Positions 20,280 through 32,984 of a DNA stretch of 64,000 nucleotides are shown here, one piece after another (within the stretch, counting starts at the first letter, position 1; each line of letters begins with the position of its first letter). Under the pieces are notes generated by a model. That model saw nothing but the letters and a program-made list of their open reading frames with translations, made no database searches and was not told the DNA's origin. A program made the translations under genes and the position numbers. Origin of the DNA: Dipteronia dyeriana (Eukaryota; Streptophyta; Magnoliopsida; Sapindales; Sapindaceae); NCBI GenBank assembly GCA_032871835.1, contig CM065299.1, forward strand, positions 78,642,204 through 78,706,203. The letters run 5' to 3'.

Positions 20280-21660
20280 TTTCATAAATAATTATTATGA
20301 TTTTGGATGGTTATGTTTCACGTAGTGACTAATCAGTAAGATTTCATAATAATTATTAGTTTTTTTAAGATTAATAATTGATAGAATTTTCTCATGAATC
20401 GGATGACTATGTTTTCACGTAGTGAACTTATCATTAAGATTTTGAGAAATTCGTCGGTTATCAATTATTAATGATTTTGATTCAATAATTGATAGAATTT
20501 TCTCGTGAATCAAATGATTATATTTCACGTAGTGACTAATCATTAAGATTTTGAGAATTTCGTCGCTTATCGATTATTGATGAGGTTAAAATTAATAATT
20601 TATTTTTAATACTCTCGTGAGTCGAGTGATTCTATTTCACGTAGTGACTAATCATTTCGATTTAGTTGCCTAACGATTATTAATTTGGTAAGTTTTAATA
20701 ATTGATATAATTTTCTCATAAATTGAATGATTATGTTTCACGTAGTGACTAATCATTAAGATTTCGAGATGTTCGTTGGTTATTAATTATTAAATTTGAA
20801 CTGTAAAGATGAAAATGCATGTGTTAATCATCTCTGTAAGAGGGTTATCACATGTGATAAGTGATGTTCATCTTCGTAGGAGGTTCGTCATCTTGAGGTA
20901 TTCATCTATAGAACTACAATGATGGAATTGTATGCATGTGACGAGTGATGTTATTCTTCGTAAGAGGTTCATTATCTCGAGGTATTCACTTATATAATAT
21001 GTTGTGAATGTTAGACACATGTGATCGGTGATGTTCTTCTCCGTAGGAGGTTCATCATCTTGAGGTATTTATTTATATAATGTGATATAAATATTATAAA
21101 TTTTGGAAGTTGCCTCGAATATATTTTCATTTAATTGAATGAAAGTGTCTAACACTTAATGATGCCTACATATTTTATATGCTCACAAATAATATCTACT
21201 CAACATAAATTTAAGAAGGTTATATATTTCTCATTAGTTTACATAATTTTGAAATAAAAAATTACATGTGAACGTGTCGGATTGATTAAGAGAAATATAT
21301 AAATTTATGTTGGATGTAATGATATTGGACTTGCAGTTCTTGTTTACAAATGTATAACCTATAAAATTATTATGGAATTAGATGGTTATGTTTCTATGTA
21401 GTAGACTAACTATTAATATTTCATTATAATTTGTTTATTTCATTGAAAACATAATTGATTATATTAAAAATTATCATAAAGTTGGATGGATTTGCTTTTA
21501 CATAGTGGACTGACCATTAAGATTTTATAATGATCTTTTGATAAAATTATATAATCAATTGTGTTTGGGATATTTATGGAGTTGGATGACTATGTATTCA
21601 CATAGTGAACTAGTTGTTAAATTTCCATAATATTTGTTGGATTTTCAATGATTAAGGTTT
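20280..21660. repeat. Internal imperfect tandem repeats of the non-coding element
   Basis: The phrase TTTCACGTAGTGACTAATCA recurs at about 20319, 20416, 20526, 20638 and 20739 (spacing 97-112 bp). More diverged versions lie at about 21398, 21494 and 21598. Between them, a second family with CTTCGTAGGAGGTTC recurs at about 20861, 20945 and 21028 (spacing about 84 bp). Each long unit also carries an A/T-rich inverted segment around TTAATAATTGATA. Confidence 0.7.
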
Positions 21661-24514
21661 TGAACTGCATTGAGGTAAAACTATACATGTGTTCATCATC
21701 TGACTAAGAGAGTCATCACTTGTGTAAGTTTTGTGAGCATTGAAGAATAAAGAGTGATGTTCATCTCCCAAAGAGGTTGATCACTTGTAGGAACGTTTTA
21801 ACACGTGCATTGTAGTCTTTGTCCAAAAGACAGATCATGATGTTGTGTTGGATTTCCATGAAGGTTAAATCATTATTTATAATGATTATGGAAATCGGTG
21901 TGAGCATGAATATAGTGTGATTTAATTCTTTTTTTAAACACCTCTACTATTTTTAAATACATGTCATTAAGATATTGGTTGATGGACCTTTTTTGGGGAT
22001 TAGATGAGGCGCTCCAATTGATTTTTACCTTAGCGATAATTAAAGGATAAACGAAGTTTAGTGAACCTACTGTCGAAAGTTTGTTGAGGTCTAGTGCCTT
22101 ATAAATAGATGAAGATTAATCTACTATGAAGTTATATCTTTACTTGTTATTTTGATAAAGTTGATAAGGTACAAACACCATAGGAAGTAGTCTGGAAATT
22201 TTGACAATTCAACATAGCAAGTCAAGTAAAATACCGAGGACATAATATAATTTGTTATCGCAAGAAAATATACCCCTTAATTTATGTTTAGAAATATTTG
22301 ATTGATTATCAATTAAGCTCTTAGTGGGTTATTTTTTGTGATACATTTTATATTATACATTCTTTCAAGGAACTCGGTATTTAATAAGGACCAAATAGTT
22401 TAGAGGTTTTATTATAATTCATTTGAATTCATGGTAATATTTAGATTATCTTTAACCTCTAAACGTTTTATTGGATGATATTTCCGATTTTGGTCTTGTA
22501 ATGCGTAGTACAATTTTCATAATAAGACTGAAAATTAATATCTTGAAGCTTATTTAAGATACTTCTTGTTATGATTTCACCTAGTGAGTTATATGGTGAT
22601 TTTGCAAATAATAATCTTTATGGGTCTTCAAACTCTTCTCGTATTCTAAATTCTACTTTTAGGTTTTAGAAATAAATTGATGATTATTCTTGTAGTTTAG
22701 ATATAATATTTTTAATCACATGACCAAAGGTAGAATGAAGATAATTGATTCGTAGGTCATTTTGATTATTACTAAATTCTCGGTTTTAAGTCTTTTGATT
22801 AATCGAATTAAAAGTGATATCATAAAATATATGGATAGGACTGCAAAGATTAGAAACTATTGGGAATAGTTTATAGAGCCTGTTCTGTTTTATTTATAAG
22901 AATAATTTTGTCTATGCATTTTACATTCTTAGGGGGAAAGAGTGATGTTGTTAAGAATGTATAATTTCAAAAACTTACGTTTAAGGAAGAAAACTTGTAT
23001 TTGGGATATTTATGTTGAATAAATGTCATGTTTGTTGAATTGTAATTTTGGATGTAATTGGAGTTAGGGTTTTGACTTAATTGTCAAATAGTTACAAACT
23101 AATTGGTTGAAAGTCACGTGGTCAGATTTTTGGTTTGAAGGTTTTATTTGGAAAATGTGTACTAAGTTTGCATACTTTAAAACTTCATTGACGTAGTTAA
23201 TCAAGTTTTCAGACAATGGTGTTTAGTTTAATAAAGTATTGGTATTTTATAACTTTGTTAAAATATTTATTTTGCCATTAGACATAACTGAGGGTCAGTG
23301 GGAGTAAGTTTACTTGTTTGAGCTACCTATTGGTAAAAGTGATAAACTTACATAATTTTTTAATTCCTCAAGTAAATTGGAGCGTTCTCATAAGAAAAAT
23401 GTCATGTATGTATCCGCAAATGATAGTTTGATGTAAGCTTAATATATATGTATTGATTCTATTATTACATTAGTAAATTTTATGGATTTCAAACCAATTT
23501 GGCATGTATTCATAAAAAAGGAGGTTTCATAGTATTTGTAGAGGTTAATTGTTTCATGCTCACATGTATGTATGGATAAAGAACCATGTGGCTTTATATA
23601 TTGTAACTCTAAAGAATTTTGATTGTGAAATCATATTTTGAGGTAGATTATGATAATTTCATTGTATTTATCTTCTCTATGTAATGTTAAGAGATTTCGG
23701 AGGTTTAACCATATGGATATTGTGGTGAGAGTCGATTTAAGAGTTGCGAGTTTCTAATAGCTACATGTAAAATAACTCTTGATTCATTAACCAAGATATT
23801 TTACTCCAGAGGTTTTGTGGAGCATGTTGTATCCTGTATTGGATTGAAATTTTTGATGTGTTTGGTCAGTGAGAGTTGTTTTTAATTAAATTAATTGCAT
23901 GTATTCTATGCATGTTTGTTTCATATTCTCGAGAATATATTACATATGCATGTTAAGATGTTTGTCATATTTGTTATTGTGTGCACACGGATTGTTGGTT
24001 ATGATAAGAAATCTCAAGCTTTTAGCTTTAAGGGGACAATTCACTCATAAGGTATAAAGTTTCCACCGATCAGTGAATATTACTTAAGACATAAAATTTG
24101 CCCGTCTTAAGTGATGTTTAACCCATGGTCAAATTGTTTGGCCAGTGAGTGTAAGATGCTTAAGACATTAAGTTGCTCGTCTTAAGCTGCTTCGTATTAT
24201 GCGAAGTTGGACCTATATGGAAATAGACATGATGATCACATCTGCATGTAATTTCCATACCACACATACATACCATTTAACCAGGTAGGTAGAGCTAAGG
24301 GTATTTTGATTACATATGGTTTTATATTGACTAAAGATATAATGATCTATGTAGTTGGATACTTAAGGTTCTATTGGACTAAGGGGAAGGAAGGTGTTAC
24401 TCTCTTAAACATTCTTTGTGGTCACATATAATTGTTTGTCAATTTGGAGAGTTGTTTTCTAAAATGAATTTTTAAAACTAAAATAATAATGTCTATGTAG
24501 CTCAAGTGGGAGAA
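21660..24514. other. Non-coding interior of the LTR element
   Basis: A/T-rich with no recognisable retroviral domain. Near 24080-24190 a short stretch repeats TTAAGACATAA...CGTCTTAAG twice, a local inverted motif. The polypurine tract lies at about 24504-24514. Confidence 0.5.
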
Positions 24515-25067
24515 TGTAAGATTTTAATAAAACTGTGAGCAACATATTACATTATATTTTGAGTTTGTAAAAAACCGAATTGATTGGAATGTTTAAGTAA
24601 GTAAGAGTTGGCCGAATAAAGCCCGTTATTAATGTGATCAATATTGGTTGGACTCAGTGCACCTTAGCTACATTAAATATATGTAGGATATGGTATGGGC
24701 TATTATATATGTGTGGATCTAGTATTCCCATTAGGACTAGCCATCCTATTAGGGTTTTGAGAATCCTTTATGGGTTAGGATTCTAGGAAGTCATACTATA
24801 TATTAAGGGTCCCTACTCCCACTCATAACGAACGTATTACAGAATTGTCTCCCCATTAGGCAATCTGAGGAAGGTGAGAAGAGAGTAGAAGACTCTCTAT
24901 TGTTTTAATTATTTTCGTTGTTTTATTTTCAGGTTATTGTGTTATTATGGATTCAGGATTAAGTCACTACGAATTGAATGTTTTCCTTTGCGTTTTCAGG
25001 TACGCGTCTATTCATACTTATGTATACAATACGAGATCGAATTATATTCATATATATAATGCTAACA
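24515..25067 (+). repeat. 3' LTR of the non-coding element
   Basis: A 553-bp copy of the 5' LTR, ending CTAACA, followed by the target duplication ATGAC. Confidence 0.85.
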
Positions 25068-25072
25068 ATGAC

Positions 25073-26040
25073 TGCCTAGAAATTGAAGTAAATCCTAAGA
25101 TGGCCAATATTGGAATTGGTCTCCGATTTCTTACTAGGAATGTTGCTTTTTTTTTTAACAAAAATATTCAGGGAATATACTTTGAAGTTGGGGCAAATTA
25201 GTTGGTGATTTGAACCCCCATTTACTACACTAACTTTCTTAAAGCATCACAAATATAGTTTAATAAACGCATTAATGATACTATGAGATCTGTTTCCGTG
25301 TAAAATGTATAGTTCATAGATAACCAAATAAAAAATCTCTATTTAAAACACAACATATTAATGATATAGGATTTAAAATTTAAATAGCACTTTTTTGGGT
25401 AGGCTTATGCAAATAGCACCACATTAATAATTCTTGTTTTAATAGCACTAAAGTTTGACTTCAGTCAAAAATACCCTCATATTAGGGTAACATGCATCTC
25501 AATATTTTTCTTTTACTTTTAACTCTTTCTTTTTTCTATTTTCTTACCTTCATTGTTGACTAAGGTAAACAGTGGCAACAACAAACAGCGACAACAACTA
25601 AGTGAGAAACTCATTGACGGTACGGCACTGGTAAACAACCGCGAAGATTTTGATGATAGCCTTAATACTCCGGTGACATGTCGATTCGAGATCTCGTTGA
25701 TAGAAACCGTTGACACGTTGAGGTATGTTCGTTTGGGTTTTGTTTTCAAATTTGATAATGTTGTTTTTCAATATTTATTTCGTTTTTGTTGATTTCGATT
25801 TAGTTTTTTGTGAATTTGATTTCGTTGATGATATTTTGATATGAATGGTGGTGTTATCGATTCATATTTTATTTTGAATCTAAATTTTGATTTTTTGTTG
25901 TTGTTTTGTTTTGAATTTGTATTTTCGTTTGGGTTGTGTTCGTTAGATTTCAAATATTTTTATAAATAAAAAAAGCTTCTAAATTGTGGTGCGTTAGGGT
26001 TTTTCGATTAGTAAACTAGGTAAATATGGATTTTGTAATG
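25073..26040. other. Intergenic DNA, no gene supported
   Basis: Continues the pre-insertion sequence right of the LTR element. A plus-strand open frame at 25553-25792 (79 codons) has no recognisable motif and overlaps an antisense frame. I do not call it a gene. Confidence 0.35.
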
Positions 26041-26730
26041 GTCATAGTAAGCAAACATAACATTCCCCAACAGAAAGAAGTTCAATTGGACTGATGACCA
26101 AATGCCAGATATGCGACAGAAAGTGGATGTGGAAGTATTTCAAAGCCTTCCATTGTTGTAGACCAGTGAAGTATGTTATAAATACCCTTACCTCTGCTTA
26201 ACAGGCCATGCTCGAGTAGCAACAAGCATCTGAAGAGGCTCACCTTCATTATGAGTGATTGGCCTAAGAGGAACAGCAACAGGTCAACATGGAAGGGCTC
26301 TCCCATAAGGCTAGGCTAGCCCTTAAAGTTCAAAACATCGACCGCTATAAGAGGTCTCATGCTTTCGAGGTGTCATGCTGAGAGAGTTCAATCAAGGGCT
26401 AGCCATCACACGAATGTTCTTTGGCAATAAGGAACGGTCTTCATGAGAGGCTCACCGGAAGTAGGATAGGACAATCAAGAAGCAAAAGACTGAGTCCCTA
26501 GAGGCTATAAAGAATCAGATGATCAGGTGGAGGGCTTATTGCAAATCGATCGGGAAAGATCCCCCCATCATGCATCTAAAACTCCATTCCAAATCTTCCC
26601 TGGTGATCTTCCATGCTGGAGAAGAGAGTGGCATTCTGACAAAGGGGACTGATGTTGGACCCCTGTCTGACACGGATGACTCTCCCTTCATGACCAACGA
26701 CCCAAAATATAACATCAGATAGCCAAATTT
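26041..26730 (+). pseudogene. Possible antisense ORF remnant of the minus-strand Tat-like element
   Basis: Plus-strand broken frames, the longest at 26519-26722 (ending SDTDDSPFMTNDP), lie downstream of and antisense to the minus-strand gag-pol. Some Tat-lineage elements carry such an antisense ORF between integrase and the 3' LTR, and the second Tat-like element here has one in the equivalent place. No domain is recognisable in this copy, so the assignment rests mainly on position. Confidence 0.3.
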
Positions 26731-27939
26731 TAGGGACCTATAGAGACGATGATTTTCCTCATGATGGGGTCTTGGCCCAGAGGTCCCTTGAATACATCGG
26801 GTGTTTGATTCTGCTACCATATCTTATGCTTATTTTACCTATGTAACATTTCCTCATAATTTTTGTAACCCATTTTTTGACATCAATAATATCATTCTTT
26901 TTTGTTGCGCTTGTTGTTTTCGCAGTAGGTAAAATAACTTAAACCGTGTGCTTTCTATAGCGTTGAGTCAAATAGTTAACCTCTCGTCAGGCAATCTATG
27001 ATTAGTTAAAGCCATTCGTTAACTTGGACTATATGCGCTTATTTGCACCAAGTCGAATGACTTAGCTATAACCAATTCTTTGCATGCGGTCAGGGCCATT
27101 CGGTGATTCAAATGTTTATTTAGTGCCATGTTGAGTCGAATGTCCTACCTTTGACCCAACAATCTATATTTGGTCAGGACTATCTATTAACTTAAACTAT
27201 ATGCATTTTATTGCATTAAGTTAATCACCCTAACTTTGACCAAGCATCTGCATGTGGTCGAGTTTATTCAATAACATAGATTATTTGCCTAACAGCGCTG
27301 AGTAGTGTAAGTTCTAGCTCGATCGGTTGCTTTGTTTCTCGAATGCTTCACTGTTTTTTCATCAAGTAATGTTCTTTTGGGGACCATTTATATGGTATCT
27401 AATTTGTAGACACTTATCTTTTTAAGTCACTGAGACGTCTCCCAGTAGTCTGTTGCTTAAGATTTGTTACAATGGGGTAGCCATATCGTACTAACTTTAC
27501 AGGAGATGCTCATGTTTTTATTAGCTACCGTTTCAAGTACACATATTTTATTCTCCATTCAACTCTTGGCACATCCCATCAGGCAACTATGGCCTGAAAG
27601 TGCCCTAGTAGTGTTTCAATACACCTAGTTAGTTTAGGTGAGTGTACATTGCCTTGCGACATATGTTTTTGGCCCCCTCGTTGGGCTTCCCAAACTTTCC
27701 TATTGACATTAAGCGATCTTAGGTGCCCTGGTGGGATTGCTTTTATGGATGAAAGCAAAATTAAGAACACTTTACTTGAATTCTTGGAATTGTTCCCTCG
27801 AATGGACTTTTATTGATTACTAGAAAAAGATAACGTTAAATTATCTATTCCGAAAAATAAAAAACCAATCAATTTCTAATCTAATTAATGAGAAAGATCT
27901 AAGGTAGAAAATCTTTAAATATTGTACATTGCATGACCT
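26731..27939. other. Non-coding 3' region of the minus-strand Tat-like element
   Basis: Between integrase and the putative antisense ORF. It contains loosely repeated phrases (AGTCGAATG, GTTAACTTGGACTATATGC) but no clear tandem array and no 3' LTR matching the one at 44168-45008. Confidence 0.35.
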
Positions 27940-28860
27940 GTGCAGTTCTCCCCCTTCTAGTCAGGTAAGGCGGTATGCTTCATGGCCGGCTAACCCGACC
28001 ACCTGGTATGGACCTTCCCATTTGTCCGTCAACGATCCCACTATTGAGGGACACCCTTCAGAGAACTAGATCCCAAAGCTGGAATATTCTTATCCAGACA
28101 TGTGCGTTGTAACATATGGCTGCCCTTTTTTGATAGATAGTGTTCCTTACCCTCGACAAGTCCCTTTTTCCTCCAGCTCATCTAGGCTTTGTTCTAGCAT
28201 CTCCACATTTGCGTCGGGGTGAAAAAGTTGTACCCTTGGTGAATTATGAATTACTTCGACTGGGACCACTGCTTCCGTTCCGAATGCTAGTGAATAAGGA
28301 GTCTCTCTTGTTAAAGTTCTTTTCGTGGTTCGATAGGCCCATAATACTTCATGTAACTTGTCTGTCCGATTTCTTTTCTTAGCCTCAAGCTTGGCCTTCA
28401 GGGTATGTTTGATTGTCTTGTTCACTGCCTCTGTCGGTCCGTTAGTTAGAGGATGACCCGTCGTGACATAATAATTCTTTATGCGAAAGTTTTGGCACAT
28501 TTTTCTAAAGTTGTCACTATCAAATTAGGTTATGTTGTCAGTGACAATGGTATCTGGGAGGCCTAATCGATAGATGATGTTTTTTCCATAAAACTGGTTC
28601 CGTTTGCTTCAGTTATATGCACCAATGCTTATGCTTCTGCCCGTTTTGTGAAGTAATCTACAGCCACAATGGCAAGCTTTGCACCTCTTTTGGTTGCCAT
28701 TGGCATTAAGGTGATCAGGTTTTTCCCCCACATGTCAAGCAGCTAAGGCAATGTTAAGTTCTTCAACTGCTCATGTGGCTTTTTAATGTCATTAGCTATT
28801 CTCTAGCAATTGCCACATGTTCTGCGACTGCCCGTGTGTTCTAAAATAAGGTTGGCCAAA
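27940..28860 (-). pseudogene. Integrase core and C-terminal domain, Tat-like element
   Basis: The frame 28147-28500 contains GHPLTNGPTEAVNKTIKHTLK (the catalytic Glu region), LHEVLWAYRTTKRT and TPYSLAFGTEAVVPVEV, all diagnostic of plant gypsy integrase. Downstream (28147-27940) the pieces WEGPYQVVGLAGHEAYRL correspond to the C-terminal domain. The upstream core (28500-28860) is broken by stops. Strand-transfer activity is not expected. Confidence 0.75.
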
Positions 28861-28867
28861 AGAAACC

Positions 28868-29068
28868 TTATATAAGAGTCTTATACGCCAAACTTTTACC
28901 CCCAGAGTGATTCCCATACACTCCTCTGTGGATGCTTTCTAATATCTGTCTCATTTCCACCGGCCAGACACATCTCTGTAGAGCCTTTAAAAATCCTCTC
29001 ATATATAACTCTCCCCCGACTATTAAGTGCTTGGTGGCTCTATACCTGAGACGCTTTGCTTCAGTCAC
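28868..29068 (-). pseudogene. Integrase H2C2 zinc region, Tat-like element
   Basis: Contains LIVGGELYMRGFLKAL and SIHRGVYGNHSGGKSLAYKTL. One of the two zinc-binding cysteines (GVCGNH) is Tyr here (GVYGNH). A stop follows LAYKTLI. Confidence 0.65.
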
Positions 29069-29219
29069 CTCTACTAGGAGTGTTCAATCTTCTAGGTACT
29101 TTCTGATTGGGGTCATCCAGGTGGCTTGCTCTTCTTCGACTACCCCCACTTCCGGTACCTCCTTGAATTCTTCAATATTAGGTTTCTTAAGGTGAGCCAC
29201 TGGGATAGTCTTTCATATG

Positions 29220-30074
29220 CTAACGGTCACTGATGCTAATTTTGACAGTGCATCAGCCTTCTATTTCTTCCTTTTGGGAATCTGGGTGATTCTGTAGGTC
29301 TTGAATCTCTCGAGCAATAATTTGGCTACCTTTAGATAGGCGGCCATATTGCTCCTAGCATAGTGCAAACCTTGAGACCTGCCAAAAGTGCCTTATACTC
29401 GGCCATGTTGTTAGTAGCTTTGAAGTCAAACCGTAGAGCACATTCTACTTGATCGTCTTTTGGGGTGGATACCACTATATCTGCCCCACTGTCATACGTG
29501 TTTGACAACCCATCTACGTGTAATTTTCAAGGGAACTCTTTCTTTTCTTTTTCCCTGAGCATCCCGATCACCTCGCTATTTGACTCAACAAACTCGATGA
29601 TCAAGCTGGCAACAACTTAGCCTTTTATTGCGGCTCTTGGCAGATATGTGATATCAAATTCGCTCAGCTCCACTACCCATTTAGTTAACCTCATAGACAC
29701 TTATGGTTTGGATAAAATCCGCTTGCGTGAGCAGTCAGTGTAAACTTCATTTTTGTGAACTTGAAAGTAGGGTCTCAGTTTTCTTGTTGCAGTTACCAGT
29801 GATAATGCCAGTTGCTCAACTGTAAAATATCTTGTTTTTGCTAGCAACAAAGCCTTGCTGGTGTAATACGCTGGCTTCTGCACCCCTTCATCCATCTTGA
29901 CAAGTACTGATCCCATTGCCACAGCCGTGATTGACAAGTACATGTAGAGCACTTCTTCGTCTAGGGGTTTGGTGCTTTACCTACATACTCCTTGATCTTT
30001 TGAAATGTATGCTCACATTCATCATTCCACTCTACCATCTTGCCCTTTTTAATTTCCTTGAAAAAGGGCAAGCA
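29220..30074 (-). pseudogene. RT end and RNase H domains, Tat-like element
   Basis: Right of the first solo LTR the frame gives WNDECEHTFQKIKEY (RT thumb/connection). Then 29701-29952 gives VLVKMDEGVQKPAYYTSKALL and YFTVEQLALSLVTATRKLRPYF, the first RNase H-like domain. The second RNase H (29640-29220) retains NNMAEYKALLAGLK but is full of stops. This double arrangement is usual for Tat-lineage Pol. Confidence 0.65.
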
Positions 30075-30079
30075 CTTGT

Positions 30080-32088
30080 TGTTGGGGTTTATGCCCTAAA
30101 GATGTAATTTGTAAATGGATTTATGAAATAAATAAAATGAAAAGTTCAATTTATTCTTGTTGTGTTGTTTATTTTATAACTTGTGCATATATTTAACATC
30201 CAAGATTGCCGGATGTAATCTCGAACTGTATATATGAGTATCATATACGGATGGATACAGTAAGAGACGTGCAATCTAAAGAGTCCATAGATAGCAAATA
30301 AAGCTGGGTACGTTATTTGTGGTTAATCTATAGTTGCGGTCCATTCCGTAATATACGGTGATTCTATTCTGAATCATTTTTATGGAGATATGAGAATGGA
30401 GGTACCTTGTATGATGTGATCATATAGGACTGGGCCATGATCTATATGAATCTCTCACCAAGATCTATTTACTGATGAGATTCATATATATCAACTAATG
30501 ATGGCTATATATGGGTGATCTTAATCCTGAGTGTCTTATCGACTCCTTCAGGTTAAATCGTGGTCTTTGATATACCATGGGTGAAGTCAGATGTATTTCC
30601 TGATCAATATACTCCGTATATTGGGATTGCGGTTTGGCTTGTGGTTTGGCTTGTGGCTAGGAAGGTTTGAACAAAATAGTGGAATCCACTCATTCTTGTG
30701 AGAAGTAGATGGTAGTTCCCTTAAAGGTTGATTCGAGGCTTGGACAATATGAGCGCTCTCAAATAGGATTTATTGTTCATTATAGAATCAACGGTACTTA
30801 AAGGATATATGTAATTAGGGAGGTATAACGGTCATTATGACCCAGCTCTAATTATGAACTACTATGGAGGATCACACCATGTGTAATAGCTATATCGATA
30901 GACACCGAGTTGTATCGGTCTATGTAAAAGCGCCTGCAGTTGAGAAGTGCAGCTTCGGGTTTATAGTGGAATAACGCCGGAGTTAGTAATCAAGGAATAT
31001 TAATTAAAGAGTTTAATTAATGATTCCGATGAGTATTGGAGCTCAAAATACTGTGGGTCCATTAGGTCCCCTTGCTAGCCCGATCGATTTAGGTAACAGG
31101 GGTCACGGTTAATTAATTGGATTGTCCAATTAATTGTGTTACAAAAGTGACACGTATATATTCGGGAATTAATTGAATAATGAGATTATTTAATTAATGA
31201 ATGTTAATAGTTAAATTAATTAAATAATTAGATTATTTAATTATATTGATAATTATGAATTATGAATTAACTATTAATTGGAGGGTGTTAGTTGAAATAT
31301 GGATTTAGGTGAAGATAAAATAATAGGATTATTTTATTTTACTAAATCATTTATCTAAGTATTTGGATTTAAGTTTAAATTTAAAATACTTATTATCACT
31401 TTTAATATATTAGATATATTTGAAAAGGATAATTAAAAGATATATATCAATTATAATACAAGTGATTGCATTTGATGCAAATTGGTGTGTGCACATATAT
31501 AAGTGTTTGTATAGAATACAAACAAGGATATATATATATATATATATAGTGTAAAAATCAATGCATCAGTTGACTTGTTTTTAAGAAAAGTGGGTGCATG
31601 AAACAATTGAAGATTTTTTTGGTTAAGAAAATATATTTTATATATTTGTGCTACCCAGTACGCGCATCAATCAATTTTTTATCAGTGCAAGTGTGTGCGT
31701 AAGATCAACATACCAAAAGAGAGAAAAGTGTGGAAGTGTTGTACACTTATATCAAAAGAAAGTTTTTTTTTTCTCTCTTTAACATCCTCCATTCTAAGCT
31801 CCTGAGATCGTGACACGCGCACACGCAGTTACCAGTTCCGGGAGATAGCGAGGAAGATCGAGTGGTTCAGAAAGGAGCATATCGTAAAGTGAAGGAGCCT
31901 ACAAACGTTGGTATGATTTTCTTCTTCTGATTATATTGATTTCAATTTCCTGTGTTTACATATTGTATGTATTAGTTTCGAAAAATAATTACGATCCCAT
32001 ATTCACTGGTCCCAGAAACAGATTATGATCTGTATTAAAAATTTTAAAACCTAGTTCTGCTGCGTAACCAGTGAACGGGGTTCCAACA
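30080..32088. mobile_element. Solo copia-type LTR, 2.0 kb, copy 1
   Basis: A single unit TGTTGGGGTTTATGCCC ... GGTTCCAACA of 2009 bp, flanked by the perfect 5-bp target duplication CTTGT (30075-30079 and 32089-32093). The host RT frame resumes on both sides. There is no internal region and no second LTR, so it is a solo LTR. It is the intact reference for the interrupted copy at 32555-41019. Its 3' end has the copia-like layout of an ACGCAGTTACCAGT segment followed by a purine-rich stretch and the CCAACA end. Confidence 0.8.
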
Positions 32089-32093
32089 CTTGT

Positions 32094-32549
32094 CTGTTGA
32101 CTTACTGATAAATCGATTTAGGGATGCTAGACAGCCTGTCAACCTTTGGATTTCCTTCAATGTGTTTGGTGATCTGATCTTCTCCAGTGCCTTTATCTTT
32201 TCCAGATTTACTTCGATTCCTCTTTAATGAACTTGGAAATCAAGGAATCTGCCTGAGGGAACCCAGAAAACACACTTCTTTGGGTTGAGCTTCATGACGA
32301 AGTTCCTGAATACTTCGAACGTTTCACTGAGATCTACTACGTGCTTTCTGGCTATTATGTATTTTGTCAACATATCATCCACTTATACCTCCATATTTAT
32401 GCCGATCTGTCTGGCAAACATCTTGTTTACCAGTCTCTGGTTGGTTTCCCCGGTATTTTTGAGACCAAAGGGCATCACCTTGTAACAATATAACCCTTGA
32501 TCTGTTGTGAAGGAAGTTTTTCATCATCTGGTTCAAAAATCCAGATCTG
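32094..32549 (-). pseudogene. RT segment of the Tat-like element between two solo LTRs
   Basis: Minus-strand translation in several frames reads INMEV.VDDMLTKYI (the YxDD box region with its tyrosine codon lost to a stop), VFRNFVMKLNPKKCVFWV and TLKEIQRLTGCLASLNRFISKSTDK. The piece is 456 bp and fits exactly between the two insertion sites. Confidence 0.65.
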
Positions 32550-32984
32550 GTTGTTGTTGGGGTTTATGCCCTAAGCATGTAATTTGTGAATGGATTTATG
32601 AAGTAAATAAAAAGAAAGGTTCAATTCATTCTTATTATGTTATTTATTTTATAAACTTGTACACATATTAACATCATAGATTGTCGGATGTAATCTCGAA
32701 CTGTGTATATGAGTGTCATATACAGATGGATACAGTAAGAGACGTTCAATCTAAAGAGTCCATAGATAGCAAATAAAGCTGGGTACTTTATTTGTGGTTA
32801 ATCTATAGCTGCGGTACATTCCGTAATGTACAGTGATTCTATCCTAAATCATTCATATGAGACATGGGAATAGAGGCACTTTGTATGATATGATCATATA
32901 GGACTGGGCAACGATCTATATGAATCTCACACCAATATCCGTTTATCAATGAGATTCATATATATCAACTAATGATGACTATAT

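Larger units (their letters stand above)
18662..25067 (+). mobile_element. Complete LTR retrotransposon with no coding capacity
   Basis: Two 553-bp direct LTRs (18662-19214 and 24515-25067) start TGTAAGATTT and end GCTAAYA. They differ at roughly 38 positions by eye (about 93% identity). A primer binding site TGGTATCAGAGC follows the left LTR. A purine-rich AAGTGGGAGAA precedes the right LTR. The 5-bp target duplication ATGAC lies at 18657-18661 and 25068-25072. The 5.3-kb interior has no frame of note, so this is a large non-coding derivative that would need proteins from a relative. The PBS and PPT style suggests a copia-type helper. Confidence 0.85.

Noticed and set aside
25553..25792. A 79-codon open frame as a small gene
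   Set aside because: No motif, no splice or promoter context, and overlapped by an antisense frame of similar length.
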